Numbered from the stretch's first letter, positions 33,893-44,042 are shown. The stretch: DNA of 64,000 bases from Polaromonas sp. (GCF_030689685.1 NZ_JAUYEY010000015.1:1-64000), one strand, 5' to 3'. The notes: generated from the letters alone by a model not told the origin. Numbers and translations are program-made.

Positions 33893-34884
33893 CAGATCAC
33901 TTTCGCGCGCAGCAAGTCGTTGCTGTTAAGCGCGCCGCACAGGACCTCGTTGCCGTCCACCACCAGCACGCTGGTGATGCGGTATTGCTCCATCAGGGTC
34001 ACCGCCTCCACCGCCAGTGCGTCGCTGCGCAAGGTCCGGGGCCCCGGATGCATGACCTCTCCGGCAGTGCTGGCTCGCAGATCAACGCCCTTTTCAATCA
34101 GGCGGCGCAAATCGCCGTCGGTAAAAATTCCGAGCACCCGCCGCTGGTCATCAACCACGGCGGCGGCGCCCAGGCCTTTGTTGCTCATTTCACGCATCAA
34201 TTCGGTGAAGCCAGTGTGCCGGCCCACGGCCGGCACGGCTTCCCCGGAGCGCATCACATCGCTGACGTGGGTCAGCAGCTTGCGGCCCAGGGCGCCGCCG
34301 GGGTGCGAGCGGGCAAAGTCTTCTTCCTTGAACCCGCGCGCGTCAAGCAGAGCCACCGCCAGCGCATCGCCCAGCGCCAACTGGGCGGTGGTGCTGGCCG
34401 TGGGCGCCAGATTCAGCGGACAGGCTTCTTTCTCGACGCTGCTGTCGAGCACGATATCGGCATGTCGCGCCAGCGTGGACTGCAGGGCGCCAGACATGGC
34501 GAGCAGGGGCACGCCCTGGCGTTTGACCACCGGCAAAATGGAGGTGAGTTCCTGCACCTCGCCACTGTTGGAAATTGCAAACAACACATCAGCGGCGGTG
34601 ATCATGCCGAGGTCGCCGTGGCTGGCCTCGGCCGGGTGGACAAACATGGCCGGTGTGCCGGTGGACGCCAGGGTCGCAGCAATCTTGCGGCCGATGTGGC
34701 CGCTTTTGCCCATGCCCATGACCACCACCCGACCCTTGCAGTTGAGAACCAGCTGCACCGCCCGTGCAAACTCGGGACCGACCCGTTTTTTCAGGCCCAG
34801 CACCGCCGCAGCTTCTATGTCAAAGGTTGCGTGGGCCAGCGCTAACGCCTGCGCAGGGTCGAAATTCACGGGATCAAAGCTCAT
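33892..34884 (-). CDS. kdsD: arabinose-5-phosphate isomerase KdsD
   Basis: 330 residues: an N-terminal SIS domain (GRVVVMGMGKSGHIGRKIAATL, FAISNSGEVQELT) and two C-terminal CBS domains (for example VLGIFTDGDLRRL). It isomerises ribulose 5-phosphate to arabinose 5-phosphate, the first step toward KDO. It heads the kdsD-kdsC-lptC operon and is divergent from the CPA2 antiporter gene. Confidence 0.95.
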   Translation of the reverse strand: MSFDPVNFDPAQALALAHATFDIEAAAVLGLKKRVGPEFARAVQLVLNCKGRVVVMGMGKSGHIGRKIAATLASTGTPAMFVHPAEASHGDLGMITAADVLFAISNSGEVQELTSILPVVKRQGVPLLAMSGALQSTLARHADIVLDSSVEKEACPLNLAPTASTTAQLALGDALAVALLDARGFKEEDFARSHPGGALGRKLLTHVSDVMRSGEAVPAVGRHTGFTELMREMSNKGLGAAAVVDDQRRVLGIFTDGDLRRLIEKGVDLRASTAGEVMHPGPRTLRSDALAVEAVTLMEQYRITSVLVVDGNEVLCGALNSNDLLRAKVI

Positions 34885-34974
34885 GCCCGCATTCTATAGA
34901 GCCCCCCTGAAACACCGCCTGTGAGGGGACGCCATGCCCTGCGCTGCACACCGGTCATCAGCTACCATCGGCGC

Positions 34975-37017
34975 ATGAGCGCGCTTGAACTGACCCTGCT
35001 GTATTTGCTGGCTGCCGTGCTCGGCGTGGTCGCCTGCCGTTGGCTCAAATTGCCGCCCATGCTCGGTTACCTGGCCGTTGGCGTGGTGATAGGCCCGAAC
35101 GCGCTGGCCTTGTCAGAGGACGCCGACGGCGTGCGGCATCTCGGTGAGTTCGGCGTGGTGTTCCTGATGTTTGTGATCGGGCTGGAGTTCAACCTGCCCA
35201 AGCTGCGCTCCATGCGGCGCCATGTATTTGGCCTGGGGCTGCTGCAGGTCATGATGACGATTTTGCTGGTCACCTTCGGATCTCTGTTCCTGGCCACGCT
35301 GGCGCCCACGCTTTGGGGCATGTCGTGGCAAACCGCGCTGACCCTGTCAGGCGCCATTGCCATGAGCAGCACTGCCGTGGTGGTCAAGCTGCTGTCCGAG
35401 CGGCTGGAGATGGAGTCCGAACACGGCAAACGCGTGATGGGTGTGTTGCTGTTTCAGGACTTGGCCGTGGTGCCGCTGCTGGTGTTGATCCCTGCGCTGG
35501 GCTCCTCGCCCGACAAGCTGTTGATGGCACTGGCCGTCGCCGGCCTCAAGGCCACCGTGCTGGTCGGGCTGCTGCTGACCGGTGGCCAGCGTGTCATGCG
35601 CTGGTGGCTGACGCTGGTGGCCAGGCGCAAAAGCGAGGAGCTGTTTGTGCTGAACCTGCTGCTGGTCACGCTGGCACTGGCCTGGCTGACGGAACTGGCC
35701 GGCCTGAGCCTGGCGCTGGGGGCCTTTATCGCCGGCATGCTGATCTCTGAAACTGAGTTCAAACACCAAGTGGAAACCGATATCCGGCCTTTCCACGATG
35801 TGCTGCTGGGCCTGTTTTTCATCAGCATCGGCATGATGCTCGACTGGCGACTGGTATTGGAGCGCTGGCCGCTGGTGCTGCTGTTGCTGACGGTGCCGGT
35901 ATTGTTCAAGCTGCTGTTGGTGACAACACTGGCGCGCGGGCTGGGCGCCACTGCTGGGGTGTCGCTGCGCACCGGCCTGTACCTGGCGCAGGCCGGTGAG
36001 TTCGGTTTTGTGCTGCTGTCGCTGGCCCAGGACAACAGCCTGATCCCGCCGGAGCTGCTCAACCCCATCCTGGCCAGCATGGTGCTGTCGATGCTGGCCA
36101 CGCCCTTCATCATCATGTACAGCAACCGCATCGTGATGCGCCTGGTCAGCAGCGATTGGCTGCAGCAGTCGCTGCAGATGACCTCGATCGCGCGCAAGTC
36201 CATCAACGTCGACAAACATGTGATCATCTGCGGCTACGGCCGCTGCGGCCAGAACCTGGGCCGCATGCTCGACGGCGAAGGCATTCCCTACATGGCGCTG
36301 GACCTGGACCCGGACCGGGTGCGCCAGGCCGCAGCGGCCGGCGATTCGGTGGTGTTTGGCGACGCAGTACGGCTGCAGGCCCTGATGGCGGCGGGCCTGG
36401 CGCGTGCCAGCGCGGTGGTGGTGACCTACCTCGACACCGCCAGCGCCATGAAGGTGCTGGCCAACATCCGCGCGCATTCGCCAACGGTCCCGGTGATCGT
36501 GCGCACAGTGGACGACCGCGACCTGGAGAAACTGCGGGCCGCCGGCGCTGCCGAGGTGGTGCCTGAAGCCATTGAAGGCAGCCTGATGCTGGCAAGCCAC
36601 GCGCTGGCGCTGGTAGGCGTGCCGATGCGCCGCGTGATCCGCGTGGTGCAGGACCAACGCGATGCGCGCTACAACCTGTTGCGTGGCTACTTTCACGGTG
36701 CTGACGACAACACGGTCAACGAGCTTGACCAGGAGCGGCTGTCCACCCTCACGCTGCCACTGGGCACGCGCGCCGCCGGGCAGCGACTCGGTGCCATGGC
36801 CTTGCACGCCGTTGGCGTGCGGGTCGTCAGCATCAGGCGCGGCAATGGCAAGCCCCTGAGCCATGATGACGACACCCTGCTCGAAGGCGGTGACGCCCTG
36901 GTACTGTCCGGCAAGCCCGAAGCGCTGGCGGTCGCGGAAGAAAAGCTTCTCAGCGGACGCGCCCAGGCCGGCGCCTCAGGCCCAGCAGCGGGTGCCGCGC
37001 CGGACAAGTCAAAATGA
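34975..37017 (+). CDS. CPA2-family cation:proton antiporter with TrkA domains (Kef/YbaL type)
   Basis: 680 residues from ATG 34975 ([18 protein letters not shown]). About twelve membrane helices form the Na/H exchanger domain; then [18 protein letters not shown] begins a TrkA-N (RCK) nucleotide-binding domain, and a TrkA-C domain ends the protein. It probably exports potassium or sodium for protons in response to NAD(H) or other ligands. The apt gene starts in its stop region (ATGA). Confidence 0.92.
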   Translation: MSALELTLLYLLAAVLGVVACRWLKLPPMLGYLAVGVVIGPNALALSEDADGVRHLGEFGVVFLMFVIGLEFNLPKLRSMRRHVFGLGLLQVMMTILLVTFGSLFLATLAPTLWGMSWQTALTLSGAIAMSSTAVVVKLLSERLEMESEHGKRVMGVLLFQDLAVVPLLVLIPALGSSPDKLLMALAVAGLKATVLVGLLLTGGQRVMRWWLTLVARRKSEELFVLNLLLVTLALAWLTELAGLSLALGAFIAGMLISETEFKHQVETDIRPFHDVLLGLFFISIGMMLDWRLVLERWPLVLLLLTVPVLFKLLLVTTLARGLGATAGVSLRTGLYLAQAGEFGFVLLSLAQDNSLIPPELLNPILASMVLSMLATPFIIMYSNRIVMRLVSSDWLQQSLQMTSIARKSINVDKHVIICGYGRCGQNLGRMLDGEGIPYMALDLDPDRVRQAAAAGDSVVFGDAVRLQALMAAGLARASAVVVTYLDTASAMKVLANIRAHSPTVPVIVRTVDDRDLEKLRAAGAAEVVPEAIEGSLMLASHALALVGVPMRRVIRVVQDQRDARYNLLRGYFHGADDNTVNELDQERLSTLTLPLGTRAAGQRLGAMALHAVGVRVVSIRRGNGKPLSHDDDTLLEGGDALVLSGKPEALAVAEEKLLSGRAQAGASGPAAGAAPDKSK

Positions 37018-37616
37018 CGGTTTTTCGCGAACCTGCCATGAACCCTCACCCGCCCGATGCTCTCAGCCACCTGACGGTCAACCAGTACCTGAAGAACCAC
37101 ATCCGCACCGTGGCGGACTGGCCCGCGCCGGGGGTGCAGTTCCGCGACATCACGCCGCTGCTGCAAGACCCCAAGGTGTTTCGCGTGCTGATCGATGCCT
37201 TCGTACACCGCTACATGGACAAAAACTTGCGCCCAGACGTGGTGGCCGGCCTCGATGCGCGCGGGTTTATCCTGGGCGCCGTGGTGGCCTATGAGCTCAA
37301 CGTCGGTTTTGTACCGATCCGCAAGAAAGGCAAGCTGCCCTTTACCACCGTGCAGGAAACCTACGAACTGGAATACGGCAGCGCCACGGTGGAGTTGCAC
37401 ACCGACGCGGTCAAGGTCGGCGACAAGGTGTTGCTGATCGACGATCTGATCGCCACCGGCGGCACCATGATGGCCGGCAAAAAGCTGCTGGAAAAACTCG
37501 GCGCCACCGTGATGGAAGGGGCGGCCATCGTGGACCTGCCAGAACTGGGCGGCTCGGTCAAACTGAAAGCGTCTGGCTTGCCCTTGTTCACCTTGCTGGA
37601 TTTCGCCGAGCATTGA
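37014..37616 (+). CDS. apt: adenine phosphoribosyltransferase
   Basis: 200 residues from ATG 37014, which overlaps the antiporter stop; ATG 37038 (MNPHPP) is an alternative that gives the usual length better. [13 protein letters not shown] is the PRPP-binding motif and [14 protein letters not shown] the conserved N-terminal motif of Apt. It salvages adenine to AMP. A hairpin repeat 11 bp past the stop separates it from the convergent gene. Confidence 0.95.
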   Translation: MTVFREPAMNPHPPDALSHLTVNQYLKNHIRTVADWPAPGVQFRDITPLLQDPKVFRVLIDAFVHRYMDKNLRPDVVAGLDARGFILGAVVAYELNVGFVPIRKKGKLPFTTVQETYELEYGSATVELHTDAVKVGDKVLLIDDLIATGGTMMAGKKLLEKLGATVMEGAAIVDLPELGGSVKLKASGLPLFTLLDFAEH

Positions 37617-37626
37617 TCCCGAAAAC

Positions 37627-37683
37627 GCTATTAAATCAATAGCTGTTGATGCCCGTCCTGTAAGGGCTGGGGGCGTTTTTACT
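37627..37683 (+). repeat. interspersed hairpin repeat, copy 6
   Basis: Stem GCTATTAAATCAATAGC, then TGTTGATGCCC, TAAGGGCTG and GGCGTTTTT. The final T-run after the GC-rich part makes a plausible terminator between the convergent apt and 37685 genes. Confidence 0.75.
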
Positions 37684-37684
37684 C

Positions 37685-38461
37685 TTAATTGAGGTCGCCG
37701 TACTGGGTCGCACTGAGCGCGGGCACCAGGGCTGGCGAGTCCGGCATCTCGGTGTCTTCAAACCCGGTGAGCAGCGTGTAGGAACGCAGCCTGCTGCGGC
37801 TTGGCGCGCCGCCCTCGACCGCCGGCACACCCTGCGCTGATGCGGCGGCAAGCGCCTGTTTGAAAGCCGCGACCTCATCGGCCTGAATGGGCTCATACCG
37901 ATGCACCACCGGCGACGGCTTCAACGCGGCCATCGCTGGCGCCGGCAGGGCCGCGGCTGCTAGCGCTGCCTCGGCAAGGCGCGGGGCCGTCGGCCGGTGG
38001 CCGGCCTGCGGCGCGCCAGCCGGCCGGGCCACCGACACCAGCTCGTTCAGGCGCCAGTACACCGCCGTGACCCGTATGTTGTAGCGCGACTTGGCGCTTT
38101 GGGCAATCATGACTTCTATCTCGGCCAGCCGCTCGGGCTGTCCGCCAAACTCCTGCGACAGATCGATCATGACCATGAACTGCTCGCCGCGCGGGTCCAG
38201 CGACAAGACCTTGAATTTGTAGCTGGCCGACAAAACACCGGCACGTATCATGGCCTCGCGCACCGCCGTGTAGAGCAGCTCCCGCCTGGCGTGGCGATGT
38301 GACTTGTGCGCGCTGCTGGCCCGCACACTGCTGACTGCGGCAGTTTTCAGCGGCGCGGCGGCAGGCCGGTGATCGCCGCCACCAGCCAGGCCGGAACTCT
38401 CCGGCTTCGCTTTGCCCGACACAGCAGCGGGCTTGCCGGAAAACCAGTTGAATAAAGACAT
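37685..38461 (-). CDS. conserved hypothetical protein, unknown function
   Basis: 258 residues. A short hydrophobic start (MSLFNWFSGKPA) and Ala/Pro-rich linkers flank a central charged and structured part (RRELLYTAVREAMIRAG, then YKFKVLSLDPRGEQFMVMID), which suggests one small folded domain with disordered arms. No catalytic motif or known family was recognised. It is isolated: convergent with apt and followed upstream by a gene-less gap. Confidence 0.75.
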   Translation of the reverse strand: MSLFNWFSGKPAAVSGKAKPESSGLAGGGDHRPAAAPLKTAAVSSVRASSAHKSHRHARRELLYTAVREAMIRAGVLSASYKFKVLSLDPRGEQFMVMIDLSQEFGGQPERLAEIEVMIAQSAKSRYNIRVTAVYWRLNELVSVARPAGAPQAGHRPTAPRLAEAALAAAALPAPAMAALKPSPVVHRYEPIQADEVAAFKQALAAASAQGVPAVEGGAPSRSRLRSYTLLTGFEDTEMPDSPALVPALSATQYGDLN

Positions 38462-38765
38462 GGGCTACTGCCTGAAAAACAACGGCCGCATCAACGGCCA
38501 TCGGGTGGGTTGCAAAAAGGTCACGCGCTTGTCAAGGAGTTTACTGAGTCCTCTGTCACTTGTCGCCCGCCGGGGCGAAACAAGTGCCTGCAATAAATCA
38601 CGTTGACGCTGTGTTGGAGAAACGGCCCGAGCCGTTTCTTTCGATCAGCTTGCGGCCCACCCGCCAGGGCGCCCGCAGGCGCCGCGCTTGTGAATGTTTT
38701 TGCCGCTTGGCCCTTTGCTAGCAAGCGTCATCAGCTGTCAATATCGTAGCGGTTAGGGTCACCCA
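38462..38765. other. gene-less stretch with a hairpin
   Basis: No credible gene is seen. A hairpin with 9-bp arms AGAAACGGC / GCCGTTTCT (38618-38639) followed by TTCG could terminate rightward transcripts. Confidence 0.4.
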
Positions 38766-39257
38766 TCAGGTGACCGCCACGCGTTTGGGACGGTTGTACA
38801 GCCGTTTCGCCAGCACGCCACCCATGGCAAGGGTGAGTTCCAGCGCAATCGGGCTGTGCCGGTTGGCCAGTTCCTTGAAACGCAAGGCTGTCAGACACCA
38901 GACCTTGCTGGCGTTGGACGCCTGCACCGTGGCGTTGCGCGGCAAACGCGAGAAAAATGCGCCTTCGCCAATCACGGTGCCGGGCGCCACCAGCGCCAGC
39001 CGGACCCGGCCCTTGTCGTCTTCGTAGTGAACACTCAGCGTGCCGCTTTCAATAAAGTACAGGGTCTGGTCGTTCGATCCCTGCTCAATCAGCACCTGGC
39101 CCGGCTGCATGGCAAAGGGCTGCATATAGCCGGCCAAAATCTCCCACTGCTGCTGCGTGAACTGGCAGCGCAGCACGTCACTGGCATGGCTGTGCGCAAT
39201 CGCGGAGGCCAGGCCTTGAATATCAAAACGGAGGACGGCGGGTAGAGCTGCGTTCAT
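38766..39257 (-). CDS. cyclic nucleotide-binding domain protein (Crp-like sensor without DNA-binding domain)
   Basis: 163 residues from ATG 39257. PFAMQPGQVLIEQGSNDQT, FIESGTLSVHY and VIGEGAFFSRLPRNATVQA are the cNMP-binding beta-roll, with GEGAF/LPRNAT in the phosphate-binding cassette position. There is no helix-turn-helix: the protein ends after the C-helix (LAKRLYNRP). It may act as a stand-alone sensor through a partner protein. It sits between the unknown gene and mnmE, both minus strand. Confidence 0.82.
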   Translation of the reverse strand: MNAALPAVLRFDIQGLASAIAHSHASDVLRCQFTQQQWEILAGYMQPFAMQPGQVLIEQGSNDQTLYFIESGTLSVHYEDDKGRVRLALVAPGTVIGEGAFFSRLPRNATVQASNASKVWCLTALRFKELANRHSPIALELTLAMGGVLAKRLYNRPKRVAVT

Positions 39258-39417
39258 GGTGGACGGAAGATACGCCTCCAAGCACGCAACCGGCAAGGGA
39301 CGTTAACGCTCGCTTACAGCTGATACATCGGGGGGCGCGGCTGTAACGGTTCGGTCTTGTTGATATACGGTGCCGCATGGTCGGCCATGCTTGCCCAGGT
39401 TCAGGCCGGTTGCCGGC

Positions 39418-40866
39418 TTATTTGCCGATGCAGAATTTTGAAAATATTTCGCCAAGCAGGTCGTCCGACGTGAACGCGCCAGTGACGCCGCTCAGCGCAT
39501 TCTGCGCCTGCCGCAAGTCTTCCGCGAGCAGGTCCAGCGCGGGCGCTGGCGCCAGCAACTGCCTGGCAGCCTGCACAAGCTGGCCATCCACCTGCTGCAA
39601 TGCGCGCACATGGCGCTCGCGCGCCATGAACACGCCTTCGGGTGCGGCCTGCCAACCCACCAGTGCTAGCAGGCGCTGACGCAGTTGCGGCAAGCCGGTG
39701 CCGGTTTTAGCGGAGATCATCACGCCAGCGCGGGCCTCGGCCAACACCGCCGCAAGCGCAGTATCGGACTTGTTCCACACATCAATGACCGGCGTATTGG
39801 CGGGCAGCTTGTCGGCAAGGTCTGCCGCGATGGCGGCATCCGCCGCTTTATAGCGCTGCGCCATCTGCGGGTCCTCGGGCGTTTGCTGGCGTGTCAGGTC
39901 ATGCAGAAAAAGCACCGCGTCGGCGCTTTCGATTTCTCGCCAGGCGCGTGCAATGCCTATCTTTTCAACCTCCCCGACTTCCGGCAGCCGGCTGTCGCGC
40001 AGGCCGGCGGTGTCCACCACATGCAGGGGCACGCCGTCGATCTGGATCAGCTGGGTCACCTTGTCGCGGGTGGTGCCAGCGATCGGCGTGACAATCGCCA
40101 GCTCGGCACCCGCCAGCGCATTGAGCAGCGAGCTTTTGCCGGCATTGGGTTGCCCGGCAATCACCACCTTGATGCCTTCGCGCAGGATCGCGCCCTGCTG
40201 CGCGCGCCGCATCACGCTGGCCAGCGTCTGCCGCAGTCCGCTGAGCTGGCCCTGGGCATCGGCCTGTTGCAGGAAATCAATGTCTTCTTCGGGGAAGTCC
40301 AGTGTGGCTTCGACCAGCATGCGCAGATGCACCAGCCGATCAAGGAGGACATACACCTCCTTCGAAAACTCTCCCGACAACGAGCGCGCTGCCGAGCGCG
40401 CAGCGGTTTCGGTGCTGGCATCGATCAGGTCGGCTATCGCCTCGGCCTGGGTCAGGTCAATCTTGTCGTTCAGGAAAGCCCGCTCGGTGAACTCTCCGGG
40501 CTGGGCCAGGCGCAGGCCGGCCAGCAGCGGTTGGCCAGTGGCTACAGCAATGGCTGCCGCCGCCTCCAGACAGCGCGCCAGCAGCAATTGCAGCACCACC
40601 GGCCCACCGTGGGCCTGCAGCTCCAGGACGTCTTCACCGGTGTAGGAGTGCGGCGCCGGGAAATAAATCGCCAGGCCCTGGTCGATTGGCTTGCCTTGTG
40701 CGTCGCAAAACGGCAGATAGGTCGCCTGCCTCGGGGCCAACGTGCGCCCGCAAACGGCAGCGATGAGCGGCGCGATATTTTTGCCCGACACCCGCACGAT
40801 GCCGACCGCGCCGCGCCCGGGCGCGGTGGCAATGGCAGCGATGGGGTCATGGTGGCGCGCAAGCAT
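39418..40866 (-). CDS. mnmE: tRNA modification GTPase MnmE
   Basis: 482 residues from ATG 40866 ([19 protein letters not shown]); the upstream in-frame extension is in an intergenic repeat. The N-terminal tetrahydrofolate-binding domain contains [12 protein letters not shown], and the G domain has GQPNAGKS (238-245), a switch DTAGLRD and NKSD. The C-terminal CIGK carries the catalytic cysteine region. With MnmG it modifies wobble uridines. Confidence 0.96.
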   Translation of the reverse strand: MLARHHDPIAAIATAPGRGAVGIVRVSGKNIAPLIAAVCGRTLAPRQATYLPFCDAQGKPIDQGLAIYFPAPHSYTGEDVLELQAHGGPVVLQLLLARCLEAAAAIAVATGQPLLAGLRLAQPGEFTERAFLNDKIDLTQAEAIADLIDASTETAARSAARSLSGEFSKEVYVLLDRLVHLRMLVEATLDFPEEDIDFLQQADAQGQLSGLRQTLASVMRRAQQGAILREGIKVVIAGQPNAGKSSLLNALAGAELAIVTPIAGTTRDKVTQLIQIDGVPLHVVDTAGLRDSRLPEVGEVEKIGIARAWREIESADAVLFLHDLTRQQTPEDPQMAQRYKAADAAIAADLADKLPANTPVIDVWNKSDTALAAVLAEARAGVMISAKTGTGLPQLRQRLLALVGWQAAPEGVFMARERHVRALQQVDGQLVQAARQLLAPAPALDLLAEDLRQAQNALSGVTGAFTSDDLLGEIFSKFCIGK

Positions 40867-40879
40867 GGATGCATTATCA

Positions 40880-41025
40880 GCAGACACTGCGGAACCGGCT
40901 TTGCCGGGCCGCAGGTGTCGCCCCCTGGGGGGCTGAGAGGCCGCGGCTCCAAACCTGCCCGCGCAGGTTTGGACGGACACGAAGAGCCATTGACTCTGGC
41001 AATGGCACCTCGCCAAAGGCGCTTC
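40880..41025 (-). repeat. composite hairpin repeat between yidC and mnmE
   Basis: The 165-bp gap holds a perfect stem CCAAACCTGC-CCGC-GCAGGTTTGG (40949-40972), a CCCCCTGGGGGG block and CCGGCTTTGCCGG. This combination is an intergenic repeat type I have seen in Comamonadaceae; the link to the family is from memory. It lies directly after the yidC stop and may end or attenuate that transcript before mnmE. Confidence 0.6.
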
Positions 41026-41031
41026 GGGGGG

Positions 41032-42762
41032 TTACTTAAATTTGGGCAGGTTGAACTGCGGCGGCACACCCATGCGGGTGTTGATCACCCACTGCTGCGC
41101 GATCGACAGGATGTTGTTGGTGATCCAGTACAGCACCAGGCCGGCCGGGAAGAAGAAGAACATCACACTGAAAATCAGCGGCATGTACCACATCAGTTTG
41201 GCCTGTAGCGGATCGGGCGGCGTCGGGTTCAGAGCCGTCTGCAGCATGGTGGTGGCGGCCATCACCAGCGGCAGGATGTAGTAAGGGTCGGGCGATGACA
41301 GGTCCTTGATCCACAAAATCCACGGTGCGTTGCGCATCTCGACCGAGCTGAGCAGCACCCAGTACAGCGCAATGAACACCGGAATCTGGATCATGATGGG
41401 GAAGCAGCCACCCATCGGGTTGACTTTTTCATCCTTGTACATCTTCATCATGGCCTGCTGCATTTCCTGCGGCTTGTCCTTGAGCCGCTCGCGCATTTCC
41501 ATGATCTTGGGGTTGACCGCCTTCATTTTGGCCATGCTGGCATAAGCCTTGGCATTGAGCCAGTAAAACGCGGCCTTCAGCAGCAGCACCAGCGCCACGA
41601 TGGACCAGCCCCAGTTCTGCAGAAAGCCATGCAACTTGTCGAGCAACCAGTACAGCGGTTTTGCCAGGATGGTCAGCCAGCCATAGTCCTTGACCAGCTC
41701 CAGCCCCGGCGCAATCGCTTCAAGCTGTTTTTCTTCCTGCGGACCGACAAACAGCGTCGCGGTGCTTGACTTGGTGGTGCCGGGCGCGATGGCTTCCAGC
41801 GGCGTGATCATGCCCACAGCATACAAGTTGGTGTCCACCTTGCGCAGGAAAATGTCGCGCTGCAGGCCGTCAGGCAGGATCCAGGCCGACGCAAAATAGT
41901 GCTGGACCATGGCCACATAACCATTGCTGGCGTGTTTCTCAACCTCGACCTTGTTCTTTTCTATGTCGCTGAATTCAACCTTCTGGTATTTCTTGGCCTC
42001 GGTATAAAGCGCCGGGCCGGTAAAGGTCGAATAAAACGCCGACTCGCCCGGCAGCTTGTTGCCGTCGCGCACCAACTGCATGTAAAGCTGCGGCGACACC
42101 GGGGCTGTGCCCGTGTTGACGATGTCGTGGCGCACCGCCATGTCATAGGCTCCGCGCTTGAGCGTGTAGGTTTTGATCAGCTTGACGCCGCCGACCTCGG
42201 CCGACTCGAACTTTACTTCCAGGCTGTCCTGGCCGTCCTTGAGCTGGCGCTCGCCAGGCAGCGCCGTCATCAGTGTTTTGTGGGTAGGGAAGCTGCCGCC
42301 GCCGGCACCTGCAATCAGGCCGGACTGGGCCACATAAACGCGCGCCGCGCTTTCATCGAGCAGCACAAAACCATCGGTCTTGCCATCCACATCCTTCAGG
42401 CGCGGGAAGGCCGAACCAATCAGCGAGCCGCCCTCGGTGTCAAAGGTCAGCGACAGCACATCCGTGCTCACGACCAGGCGTTGCTTGGTGGCCGACGGTG
42501 TGCTGGCGGGCACGGCGCCCGGCGCGACCACCACTGCGCCAGGAAGCAACACCGGCGTCGGCACGGCGCTGCTGGTGGGCGCGCCCGTGGGAACGCTTGC
42601 CGTGGGGGTGGGCGAGCTGGCCGGCGCAGGACTACTGGCCACAGGCGCAGGCGACGGAAAAAACGTCGCCTTGTTGCCATTGAAAATCTGCCATTGGTCC
42701 CACAACAAGACCATGGAAAAACCAAAAATCACCCACAAAATGGTGCGGCGTATGTCGTTCAT
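41032..42762 (-). CDS. yidC: membrane protein insertase YidC
   Basis: 576 residues. An N-terminal membrane helix (TILWVIFGFSMVLLW) is followed by a Pro/Ala/Ser-rich linker and the large periplasmic beta-domain, then five membrane helices from about residue 370. KMYKDEKVNPMGGCFPIMIQ marks the C-terminal insertase core. It inserts proteins into the inner membrane with or without Sec. Its start overlaps the yidD stop. Confidence 0.97.
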   Translation of the reverse strand: MNDIRRTILWVIFGFSMVLLWDQWQIFNGNKATFFPSPAPVASSPAPASSPTPTASVPTGAPTSSAVPTPVLLPGAVVVAPGAVPASTPSATKQRLVVSTDVLSLTFDTEGGSLIGSAFPRLKDVDGKTDGFVLLDESAARVYVAQSGLIAGAGGGSFPTHKTLMTALPGERQLKDGQDSLEVKFESAEVGGVKLIKTYTLKRGAYDMAVRHDIVNTGTAPVSPQLYMQLVRDGNKLPGESAFYSTFTGPALYTEAKKYQKVEFSDIEKNKVEVEKHASNGYVAMVQHYFASAWILPDGLQRDIFLRKVDTNLYAVGMITPLEAIAPGTTKSSTATLFVGPQEEKQLEAIAPGLELVKDYGWLTILAKPLYWLLDKLHGFLQNWGWSIVALVLLLKAAFYWLNAKAYASMAKMKAVNPKIMEMRERLKDKPQEMQQAMMKMYKDEKVNPMGGCFPIMIQIPVFIALYWVLLSSVEMRNAPWILWIKDLSSPDPYYILPLVMAATTMLQTALNPTPPDPLQAKLMWYMPLIFSVMFFFFPAGLVLYWITNNILSIAQQWVINTRMGVPPQFNLPKFK

Positions 42763-43112
42763 GACGGCTTCTTTTTAGAGGAAATCGAAGTCACGGGCGT
42801 GACCAGACGGGTGAAAAGGGAAAATCGGCCAGTGGACGATTGCGGCGACGACGACGGCACCGGATCGTAGCCGCCGTTGCACCAGGGGTGGCAACGCACC
42901 AGGCGATAAAGCGTCAGGTAGCTGCCTTTGACGGCGCCATGCTGCTGCAGCGCCTGCAAGGAATAGGCAGAACAGGTCGGCTCAAAACGGCAGGACGAGC
43001 CCAGCCAGGGACTCAACAACAAGCGGTAGCCCTTGACCAGGGTCACCAGAAACTTCTGCGGCAACCGACTGAGGGCAGAGGCCGCGCGGCGCAACATCGT
43101 CAGGGTGCTCAT
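42759..43112 (-). CDS. yidD: membrane protein insertion efficiency factor YidD
   Basis: 117 residues. LLSPWLGSSCRFEPTCSAYS and RCHPWCNGGYDPVP are the YidD signature, with conserved cysteines. An amphipathic N-terminal helix attaches it to the membrane next to YidC. It overlaps yidC and rnpA in the usual rnpA-yidD-yidC order. The Ser-rich C-terminal tail is longer than the minimal family protein. Confidence 0.95.
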   Translation of the reverse strand: MSTLTMLRRAASALSRLPQKFLVTLVKGYRLLLSPWLGSSCRFEPTCSAYSLQALQQHGAVKGSYLTLYRLVRCHPWCNGGYDPVPSSSPQSSTGRFSLFTRLVTPVTSISSKKKPS

Positions 43113-43519
43113 GCGACAGGGGCCCCGGCCCGCATCAAGGCCAACACTTCGCTGCGGACGACCTGCGCGAATGCTTCAGAGCTGGCGCTGACGAATTCCT
43201 TGCGGGAAAAATCACGACGCAAGCGCACCACCCAGGCAGCCTGGGGGTAATGGGGCAAAAAATCAGCGCTCACGGTGTAGATCTGTCTTTTGATGGCGTT
43301 GCGCGTCACAGCTCGTTTGGCCCAGCGTTTAGGCACCATCGCCCCGACCCAGGTGTCCTGCACCGGAAAAAGGTCCGGCGTGGCGTGGGTTTTGGCGGGC
43401 ACGGTTTGCGCGTTCATGGCATCCAGCGCATTGCGGTGCAATGCGAAATGCGTTGTTCTTGCCACGATGGCGCCGGCAAGGACGGCCTGAAACTGGGGAC
43501 GGGTTTGAAGCCGCTGCAC
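43109..43519 (-). CDS. rnpA: ribonuclease P protein component
   Basis: 136 residues from GTG 43519 (VQRLQTRPQFQAVL), which fits the family N-terminus; an ATG 90 bases upstream gives a 166-residue form that overlaps the rpmH stop. AKRAVTRNAIKRQI is the RNR motif that binds RNase P RNA. It matures the 5' ends of tRNAs with that RNA. The gene follows rpmH in the standard order. Confidence 0.92.
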   Translation of the reverse strand: MQRLQTRPQFQAVLAGAIVARTTHFALHRNALDAMNAQTVPAKTHATPDLFPVQDTWVGAMVPKRWAKRAVTRNAIKRQIYTVSADFLPHYPQAAWVVRLRRDFSRKEFVSASSEAFAQVVRSEVLALMRAGAPVA

Positions 43520-43565
43520 TGGCGCCTGGCGTCCGCGCGAAAGCAACCGGCAACCGGAAGCAGGC

Positions 43566-43700
43566 TTATACAGCCAGGCGCTTGCGGCCTTTGGCGCGAC
43601 GGGCAGCAATCACTGCGCGGCCGCCGCGGGTTTTCATGCGTGTCAAAAAGCCGTGCGTGCGTGCGCGTTTGACTTTGGAGGGTTGGTATGTGCGTTTCAT
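43566..43700 (-). CDS. rpmH: 50S ribosomal protein L34
   Basis: 44 residues read from the sequence: [19 protein letters not shown], then [18 protein letters not shown], ending GRKRLAV. This is an exact L34 pattern at the normal length. It starts the minus-strand rpmH-rnpA-yidD-yidC run away from the origin. It is too short to be noticed easily, and it shares its leader with the region upstream of dnaA. Confidence 0.98.
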   Translation of the reverse strand: MKRTYQPSKVKRARTHGFLTRMKTRGGRAVIAARRAKGRKRLAV

Positions 43701-43931
43701 AATGGGTCCTACGGGCTACAAAGCTCCCTGTGCAAAATCCGCAATGCGTGGTTCGGCGGCTAAAAATAAGCGCCCGCACAACTTGCAAACCCGCGACGAG
43801 TCAGGGAAACCTATGATTATCGCAGATTTCGCAAGTGTGGTAAACAAGTTAGGCCCTGTATTGGCGGTAAAGCCTGAGATGGCAGGCCCCGGCCGGGGTG
43901 CTGCACTAGGTTAAAACCCGGACGAATATTT
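43701..43931. other. intergenic region between divergent rpmH and dnaA
   Basis: Holds the promoters of the divergent rpmH and dnaA transcripts. No gene is seen; the dnaA promoter is listed separately. A single DnaA box begins at 43933. Confidence 0.5.
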
Positions 43932-43961
43932 TTGTGGATAACTAGGCGGCGCGGCTACAAT
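43932..43961 (+). promoter_or_regulatory. dnaA promoter with DnaA box over the -35 box
   Basis: TTGTGG at 43932-43937 and TACAAT at 43956-43961, 18 bp apart, form a good sigma-70 promoter for dnaA. The DnaA box TGTGGATAA (43933-43941), the exact reverse of TTATCCACA, covers the -35 box, so DnaA can repress its own gene. A weaker box ATATCCACA follows at 43983-43991. Confidence 0.7.
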
Positions 43962-44042
43962 AACGGGTGCCAAAAATTAATAATATCCACAAGCACAAGC
44001 ACAAGCCTGCCGGCAGCTGTGACTGTCCAGCCAAAACCCCGT

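Noticed and set aside
35347-36864. 505-codon open frame opposite the CPA2 antiporter
   Set aside because: Shadow; its His/Gln-rich composition is typical of antisense of a membrane protein gene.
38521-38724. 67-codon minus-strand frame in the gap before the cNMP gene
   Set aside because: No ribosome-binding site or motif; probably chance.
41899-42870. 323-codon frame opposite yidC and yidD
   Set aside because: Shadow across two known genes; no family motifs.
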